The position numbers and the translations under genes are program-made. From Streptomyces sp. NBC_00461 (GTDB lineage Bacteria > Actinomycetota > Actinomycetes > Streptomycetales > Streptomycetaceae), in assembly GCF_036013935.1 (NCBI RefSeq), contig NZ_CP107902.1, positions 3,071,001 through 3,135,000 on the forward strand: 64,000 nt of DNA, given 5' to 3'. The notes below the pieces were generated by a model. That model was not told where the DNA came from and did not search any database. It saw nothing but the letters and a program-made list of their open reading frames with translations. The number at the start of each line of letters is the position of its first letter. The first letter of the stretch is position 1. This document shows positions 59,009 through 64,000 of this stretch, one piece after another.

Positions 59009-59202
59009 CCACCGTTGTCGGTAGGAATGCGTATTGAGGCGCAAGGTGGCCGAAAGCCATATTCGAGGTGAAGAGAAGCCCGCGCTGAAGGCGGCCCCCA
59101 CCCGCCGAGCCGGCTGCTGCCGACCCCCGCGTCCTCCCCGCTGTTGCCGCCCACGGCACCGACAGCCGACCGGGGCTCGTTCATCCCTCAGGAGGCCCGG
59201 CC

Positions 59203-60609
59203 GTGAACGTTCCAGAAGCTCCGCAAGCAGTGCCCGAAAGACCTGACGGCGCGTATGACGACGGCGACCGGCTGCACGAGCTCGGTTACGAGCAGGAGCT
59301 CGCCCGCACGCTCAGCCTGGCTGACGTCGTCATCTATGGCCTGATCTACATGGTGCCGCTCGCCCCCGTCGCGGTGTTCGGCATCGTCTACAACATGGCC
59401 GCCGGCGCGGTCGCCGCGGTGTACGTGGTGGCCGCGATCGCGATGCTGTTCAGTGCCATCAGCTACAAGGAGATGGCGGTCCGGTTCCCGGTCGCCGGCT
59501 CGGTCTACAGCTATGTGCGGATGGGCAGCAACCGCTTCCTCGGGTTCGTCTCCGGGTGGGCCATCCTGCTCGACTACCTGCTGCTGCCCGCGCTGCTGTG
59601 CGTCTTCGCGGCCAGCGCGATGACCGGAGTGGTCTCCTGGGTGCCCGCCTGGATCTGGGTGGTGATCTTCGTCGCCGCGACCGCCCTGATCAACATCATG
59701 GGCATCAGCGTCACCGCGACGATGAACAAGATCTTCCTCTACATCCAGCTGGTCGTGCTGGCCGTGTTCCTGGTCTGGGCGGCCGTGCTCGTCCTCCAGG
59801 GCCGGGCTCATCTGTCGCTCAACCCGTTCGTCCCCGCCGACGGCGGCTCCTGGTCTCTGATCCTCGGTGCAGTTCCGGTCGCCGCCCTGAGCTACATCGG
59901 GTTCGACGCGATCTCGACACTGAACGAGGAGGCCGAGGGCGGCGGCAAAACCGTCTCCAAGGCCACCATGATCGTCCTCTACCAGGTGACCGCGCTGTTC
60001 GTCGTGCAGGTCTTCGTGGCGGGCATCCTGGTCCCGAGCGGGACGGAATTCGCCGACGGCGACCCGGTCAACAACGCCTTCTACAACGTGGTGGGCACGG
60101 CCATGGCGGGCTGGTTCAAGACGATCGTCCTGCTGACCGCTGCTCTGATCGCGATCTTTGCCAACACCATTGCCTCCAACGCCACCTCCGCCCGTCTGGT
60201 CTTCAGCATGGCCCGCGACGGGCAGCTGCCGAAGTTCCTGTCGCGGGTCAGCGACAGGCATCAGGTCCCCCTCAACGCGATGATCTTCATCGCACTCCTG
60301 TCGGTGGGAGTCGGCATTCTCGGCGTGGAGCAGTCGGGACTGCTGACCACCCTGGTGACCTTCGGCGCGATCACCGCGTACGTCCTCCTCCACGTCAGCG
60401 TCTTCACCCACTTCGTCGTCCGAGGCGGCAGCCGCCGCATTTTCGTCCACTGGGTCTCCCCGGTCCTCGGCGCCGCGCTCCTCCTGGTCGCGCTGTGGAA
60501 CGCGGACTCCAACGCCAAGATCGTCGGCTCGTGCTGGCTCGTCATCGGCCTCGGTGTGGCGGCGTACTTCAAGCTCACCGGGCGTGCGCTCGGTGGCTCC
60601 GACGCCTGA
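59203..60609 (+). CDS. APC-superfamily permease
   Basis: 468 residues and about twelve hydrophobic segments. TLSLADVVIYGLIYMVPLAPVAVFGIVYN near the N-terminus and SYIGFDAISTLNEEAEGGGKTVSKATM in the centre are the APC amino-acid permease marks. Start GTG at 59203 with AGGAGG. Position before the dimethylformamidase genes suggests it imports a formamide, another small amide, or exports/imports the amine product. Confidence 0.83.
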   Translation: MNVPEAPQAVPERPDGAYDDGDRLHELGYEQELARTLSLADVVIYGLIYMVPLAPVAVFGIVYNMAAGAVAAVYVVAAIAMLFSAISYKEMAVRFPVAGSVYSYVRMGSNRFLGFVSGWAILLDYLLLPALLCVFAASAMTGVVSWVPAWIWVVIFVAATALINIMGISVTATMNKIFLYIQLVVLAVFLVWAAVLVLQGRAHLSLNPFVPADGGSWSLILGAVPVAALSYIGFDAISTLNEEAEGGGKTVSKATMIVLYQVTALFVVQVFVAGILVPSGTEFADGDPVNNAFYNVVGTAMAGWFKTIVLLTAALIAIFANTIASNATSARLVFSMARDGQLPKFLSRVSDRHQVPLNAMIFIALLSVGVGILGVEQSGLLTTLVTFGAITAYVLLHVSVFTHFVVRGGSRRIFVHWVSPVLGAALLLVALWNADSNAKIVGSCWLVIGLGVAAYFKLTGRALGGSDA

Positions 60610-60794
60610 CCGCACTCGCGCATACCGCCGGGCAGCACAGGCATCGGCCTGAGGCACCGTCACATCGAGGCGAAAGCCTCAGTCGCTGCCCGGCGCTCGC
60701 GAGCTCCTTCAGCACAAGAAAGGCACCCTCCCGTGAGCCCATCGTCCTTGTCCCGTCGCACCGCAACGGTGTTCCAGCAGCAGGAGGTGAACTG

Positions 60795-61139
60795 ATGCGC
60801 ACCAGTGCGGACCGCTCGGCCGAGCTGCTCGAGGTGTTCCGTCTGCGCAGCGAGAAACGCCTGCGCAAGCAGTGCACCGACGAGGTCGTCGCCGCCCATG
60901 ACGCGGCTCCGCTGGGACCACACGACGACCGCACTCAACGCGTGCTGCGGGCGCTGCGCGGCCTGCCCGTCTCGGGCAAGCACATCGTCTTCTCCGAAGG
61001 ACCCGACGGCCCCTGGCGCGTGGCGCAGATCGTCCTGGGTATGCCGGGCAACCTGCTCCTGACCGAGCAGTCCTTCGAGGACTACGAAGACGCCATGCGG
61101 TACATCTTCACCGCGCGTGTCGCGGAACTGCAGAACTAG
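60795..61139 (+). CDS. dmfA1: N,N-dimethylformamidase small (alpha) subunit
   Basis: 114 residues, against about 130 in the Paracoccus enzyme. It is helical at the start (LLEVFRLRSEKRLRKQCTDEVVAAHD) and ends FEDYEDAMRYIFTARVAELQN. Identification rests partly on its position 18 bp before the large-subunit gene and on size and style. AGGAGGTGA at ideal spacing precedes the ATG at 60795, predicting very strong translation. It should form a heteromer with the large subunit that splits dimethylformamide into dimethylamine and formate. Confidence 0.72.
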   Translation: MRTSADRSAELLEVFRLRSEKRLRKQCTDEVVAAHDAAPLGPHDDRTQRVLRALRGLPVSGKHIVFSEGPDGPWRVAQIVLGMPGNLLLTEQSFEDYEDAMRYIFTARVAELQN

Positions 61140-61157
61140 AAAGGAACGTGGAGGGTC

Positions 61158-63473
61158 ATGCCACTCCCCAGCGACCGCACGACGACCCAGAACGTCTTCG
61201 GCTACACCGATCGCTTCTCCGCCCGTCCCGGCGAGCAACTGTCGTTCCACATCAGCTGTGAAGGCCCCTCGGCCTACGACGCCGCCCTGGTACGCCTGCG
61301 ACACGGCTACGACGGGCAGGCGGGGCCGGGTTTCCTGGAGGCCGAGGTCCCCTCCCCCGTCGATGGGACGTACCCGGGGCAGTACTACACCTGCCGGCCC
61401 GGCTCCTACGTCGAAGTCCCTGACCCGAAGGGCCTGCTGGCGAACCCCGACGCGCTGGTCATCCGCGCCGCCGTCTTCCCGACGCTTCCGCGCGACAACC
61501 GTTCAGGGAGCCTGGGCGCCTATCGGGTCAGCCAGAGCTCCGTCGGCTTCACCGGCGAGCGCCAGGCGGTCATGGGCACCTGGGACGAGGCGACCATGAC
61601 CGGCTGGGCCCTGCTGCTCGATGACGGCAAGCCGTCCGTCGTATGGAGCGAGGGCGGTCAGCGGCGGATCCTCACCCTGGAACAGGAGCTGACGGCCCAC
61701 CAGTGGTACCGGCTCGAGGTCGAACTGCCACGGTCGGCGGGGCAGATCACCCTGCGGCAGACCCCGCTGGACCACTGCGCGGACCGGGTGGCACCGGCCG
61801 CCGCAGCCGCCGTACCCGAGCAGGCGAGTGCAGCCGCCTCGGCAGTCCGGACGGCCTCTTCAATGCCGTTCCGTATCGGCGCGCTGGCTCGCAGGGACGG
61901 TGACCGGCTGCTCGCGGCGGCCGCGTTCAACGGGAAGATCGGTGGCGTCCGTATCGAACGCGCCGCCGATGATGCCTCCGAGGTGCGCGAACCGGTGGCT
62001 GCCTGGCACTTCGGCCGCAGTCGGCGTCCCGACGGGCTGCTGCTGTGGGACGTGGTCGACGAGGGGCCTCACATGCTGCACGGCCGCTGCGTCAACGCGC
62101 CCGTCCGGGGCGTCACCGGGCCCGAGTTCCACGGTGTCGTGGAGGACTTCCGGCTTGCGCCCGACGAGTTCGACGCCATCCACTTCCACGACGACGACAT
62201 CGCTGACGCCCAGTGGCCTGCGGCGTTCACCTTCGAGGTGCCCGAGGACCTGCCCAGCGGCGTCTACGCGGTGCGGCTGCGGGCCGAGGGCATCGAGCAG
62301 CACGTGCCCTTCCTCGTCGGGCCGGGGCGCCGCCGCAAGGACGTCGCCGTCCTGTTCCCCACGGCGACCTACCTGGCTTACGCCAACGACCGGATCGCCT
62401 TCGAGGCGGACGGCATGGAGATGCTCCTCGGGCACACGCCCATCGTCCACAAGGAAGACCTGGTACTGCAGGACCACCCCGAGTTCGGTCGCTCCCTCTA
62501 CGAGATCCACAATGACGGGTCCGGCGTGGTGTTCGGCAGCGTCCGCCGTCCGCTGATCAGCCTGCAGCCGCGGTACCGCGCCTCGTTCATGAGCGAAGGC
62601 CCCTGGGGTCTGCCCGCCGACCTGTCCCTCGTGCACTGGTTGGAGACCGCTGAGTGCGAGTTCGACGCCCTCACGGACGAGGACCTCGATCGGGAAGGCC
62701 ACGACCTGCTGCGCGACTACCGCGTCGTGATCACCGGAAGCCACCCCGAATACGTCACGCGGCGCGAGCTCGACGCCCTTGAGGAGTTCACCGCGAACGG
62801 CGGCCGGCTGATGTACCTGGGCGGCAACGGCTTCTTCGCGACCGTCTCCTACGACCCCGACGCCCCGCACCTGATGGAGCTGCGCCGGGCCGACGGCGGC
62901 ACGCGCCCCCACCAGTCACCCTTCGCCGAACGCCGCCACACCACCTCGGGCGAGGCCAGCGGCCTGTGGCGCAACAAGGGCAAGGCACCGCAGCGTCTGG
63001 TAGGAGTCGGCATGGCGGCCCAGGGCTTCGACCGCTGCACCTACTACGAGCGCCTTGCGGACAGCCAGGATCCGCGGGCGGCCTTCGTCTTCGAAGGCGT
63101 CGGCGAGAACGAGCTCCTGGGAGACTTCGGTGTCCTCGGGGGCGGCGCGGCCGGCGCCGAGATCGACTGCTGGAACCCGGCGCTCGGCTCGCCGCCCGAA
63201 GCCCTGGTCCTGGCCACCTCCGGGCCTTTCTCCGACAACTACCTGCTGGTGACCGAGGAGATCTTCGAGATGCTCCCGGGGATGGGCGGAACCGAGCAGC
63301 CGGCGGTCCGCTCGGACATGGTCTACTGCGCGCTGGAGGGCGGCGGCGGATTCTTCTCGGTCGGCTCCATCGCCTGGACCGGGTCGCTGTCCCACAACGG
63401 GTACGACAACAACATCGCGAAGATCACAGGCAACGTACTGCGGCGCTTCCGCGACGAGAAGCCGCTGGAGTAG
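61158..63473 (+). CDS. dmfA2: N,N-dimethylformamidase large (beta) subunit
   Basis: 771 residues, against about 760 in known enzymes. An N-terminal beta domain, a LamG-like sandwich (about 130-275) and a C-terminal catalytic domain follow in order. Tyr405/Tyr408 in TATYLAYAND, Tyr448 in SLYEIHNDGS and Glu531 in GSHPEYVTRRELD fit, by position, the two tyrosines and one glutamate I recall as holding the mononuclear iron (about 399, 440 and 521). It hydrolyses N-substituted formamides. Start ATG after GAAAGGAACGTGGAGG. A strong hairpin follows. Confidence 0.85.
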   Translation: MPLPSDRTTTQNVFGYTDRFSARPGEQLSFHISCEGPSAYDAALVRLRHGYDGQAGPGFLEAEVPSPVDGTYPGQYYTCRPGSYVEVPDPKGLLANPDALVIRAAVFPTLPRDNRSGSLGAYRVSQSSVGFTGERQAVMGTWDEATMTGWALLLDDGKPSVVWSEGGQRRILTLEQELTAHQWYRLEVELPRSAGQITLRQTPLDHCADRVAPAAAAAVPEQASAAASAVRTASSMPFRIGALARRDGDRLLAAAAFNGKIGGVRIERAADDASEVREPVAAWHFGRSRRPDGLLLWDVVDEGPHMLHGRCVNAPVRGVTGPEFHGVVEDFRLAPDEFDAIHFHDDDIADAQWPAAFTFEVPEDLPSGVYAVRLRAEGIEQHVPFLVGPGRRRKDVAVLFPTATYLAYANDRIAFEADGMEMLLGHTPIVHKEDLVLQDHPEFGRSLYEIHNDGSGVVFGSVRRPLISLQPRYRASFMSEGPWGLPADLSLVHWLETAECEFDALTDEDLDREGHDLLRDYRVVITGSHPEYVTRRELDALEEFTANGGRLMYLGGNGFFATVSYDPDAPHLMELRRADGGTRPHQSPFAERRHTTSGEASGLWRNKGKAPQRLVGVGMAAQGFDRCTYYERLADSQDPRAAFVFEGVGENELLGDFGVLGGGAAGAEIDCWNPALGSPPEALVLATSGPFSDNYLLVTEEIFEMLPGMGGTEQPAVRSDMVYCALEGGGGFFSVGSIAWTGSLSHNGYDNNIAKITGNVLRRFRDEKPLE

Positions 63474-63494
63474 GCCACCCCTGCTGTCGAAGGC

Positions 63495-63520
63495 GTCCCG
63501 CTCCGCCGGCGGAGCGGGAC
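63495..63520 (+). terminator. Perfect 26-bp palindromic terminator after the dimethylformamidase operon
   Basis: GTCCCGCTCCGCC (63495-63507) is followed at once by its exact reverse complement (63508-63520), 22 bp after the large-subunit stop. Confidence 0.75.
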
Positions 63521-63611
63521 GGGAACGGCCCCGGTGGTGGACGTCCGTGGTGTCTGCCGCCGGCGGACCGGGGCTGCCCGTGGCCGCGTATTGGCCGACG
63601 AACCTCGCTGT

Positions 63612-63998
63612 GGATCGCAGCCCATGCCGCGCACCGGCTATCGGGACAACAAACGGGTTGTAGACACCGTCGGCCTGGACACGTCTGCGCCGTCCCGGCC
63701 CCTGTACGGCCCCTGAGTCTTGGCATCGACCCTCACGGCAGTCGCCCGGTCCGCGAGCGACACCCTCGATCATCAACTCAGCGGCAGGTCAGAAGGGTTG
63801 GAACTCCCCCGACCACCGCCGGACCCCAAACCCACGAGCAGCGGATTCAGTCCGTCCAGGCAAAGTTGACGCGCCGACACCCAAAAATGAACGTTTCCGC
63901 AGGTCAAAGGCCTACACAAGTGGGGCGGGTGGGACTCGAACCCACGGCCGACGGATTATGAGTCCCTTGGGGATCTTGGCGGCCCTTGCCGATCATTA
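63612..63998. repeat. Right ~390-bp direct repeat (copy B)
   Basis: Same orientation and order as copy A at 54081-54460. The two frame 9.5 kb that include the toxin-antitoxin, MerR and dimethylformamidase genes. No gene is seen between 63474 and the window end. Confidence 0.85.
63921..63968 (-). pseudogene. 3' half of a CAU-anticodon tRNA (copy B)
   Basis: Identical to copy A from the acceptor strand through the T-arm and anticodon loop, with a changed anticodon stem (AGGGA in place of GCGGA), so it is less able to fold. As in copy A the 5' half is missing and GATCTTGGCGGCC follows. Confidence 0.72.
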
Positions 63999-64000
63999 CC

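Noticed and set aside
59188..60663. 491-codon open frame antisense to the APC permease
   Set aside because: His/Asp/Gln-rich shadow of membrane-helix codons; the plus strand has twelve hydrophobic segments.
54383..63968. Complete conjugative element (AICE) or prophage
   Set aside because: No integrase, excisionase, replication, FtsK-like transfer or phage structural gene is present between the repeats.

Overview
The window is high-GC actinobacterial DNA, almost certainly a Streptomyces chromosome. Evidence: strong third-codon GC bias, frequent ATGA/GTGA stop-start overlaps, GTG starts, and a malonyl-CoA synthetase / fused carboxyltransferase / MreB-like (Mbl) block that I recall as the order around SCO2444-SCO2451 of S. 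coelicolor. No rRNA, complete tRNA, CRISPR array or intact transposase was found.

Layout. 1-2.7 kb: glycoside hydrolases (the end of a GH35 beta-galactosidase, and a GH51 arabinofuranosidase with a LacI-type operator in its promoter). 2.7-4.8 kb: an HExxH peptidase coupled to an MAB_1171c-type membrane protein. 4.8-9.1 kb: IclR/SMP-30 lactonase operon, an epimerase, a small membrane protein with a PucR regulator. 9.2-21.8 kb: a co-directional, mostly translationally coupled run (DUF3068 protein, GT4 glycosyltransferase, methyltransferases, a 1483-residue AftD-like GT-C enzyme, condensation-like acyltransferase, DMT permease, Trm112-like protein, FkbM methyltransferase) that looks like a surface-glycan assembly locus. 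21.9-27.7 kb: DUF402 and ATP-grasp genes, matB plus fused carboxyltransferase, mbl. 27.8-31.6 kb: MEDS/ATPase regulator, a broken STAS-ANTAR gene, a DUF2235 hydrolase with an unknown partner. 31.7-35.6 kb: a complete XRE regulator / HExxH peptidase / MAB_1171c protein / FAD oxygenase operon, paralogous to the pair at 2.8 kb. 36-40 kb: secreted GH43-AbfB arabinofuranosidase and a secreted propeller/Ig-like protein. 40.2-45.9 kb: stress-type cluster (CsbD, four DUF5994 paralogues sharing an upstream motif, a CEO-synthase-like dehydrogenase, an AhpD-like protein). 45.9-47.5 kb: relic DNA. 47.5-53.8 kb: two oppositely oriented redox modules controlled by a TetR and a LysR regulator. 53.9-64 kb: an accessory block framed by two ~390-bp direct repeats, each holding the 3' half of a CAU-anticodon tRNA.

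How it works together. The sugar enzymes and their regulators suit an arabinose-polymer-degrading soil bacterium. The accessory block carries a HigBA-type toxin-antitoxin pair (plus a decayed second copy), a MerR/membrane-protein pair, and a LuxR regulator / APC permease / two-subunit N,N-dimethylformamidase operon, so it probably brings in the ability to import and hydrolyse small amides. The best candidates for undescribed biology are the XRE-peptidase-MAB_1171c system with its orphan paralogue and shared operator style, the tRNA-bounded dimethylformamidase element, and the DUF5994 set with its common promoter-like motif. All functions are inferred by reading the sequence; no database search was run.
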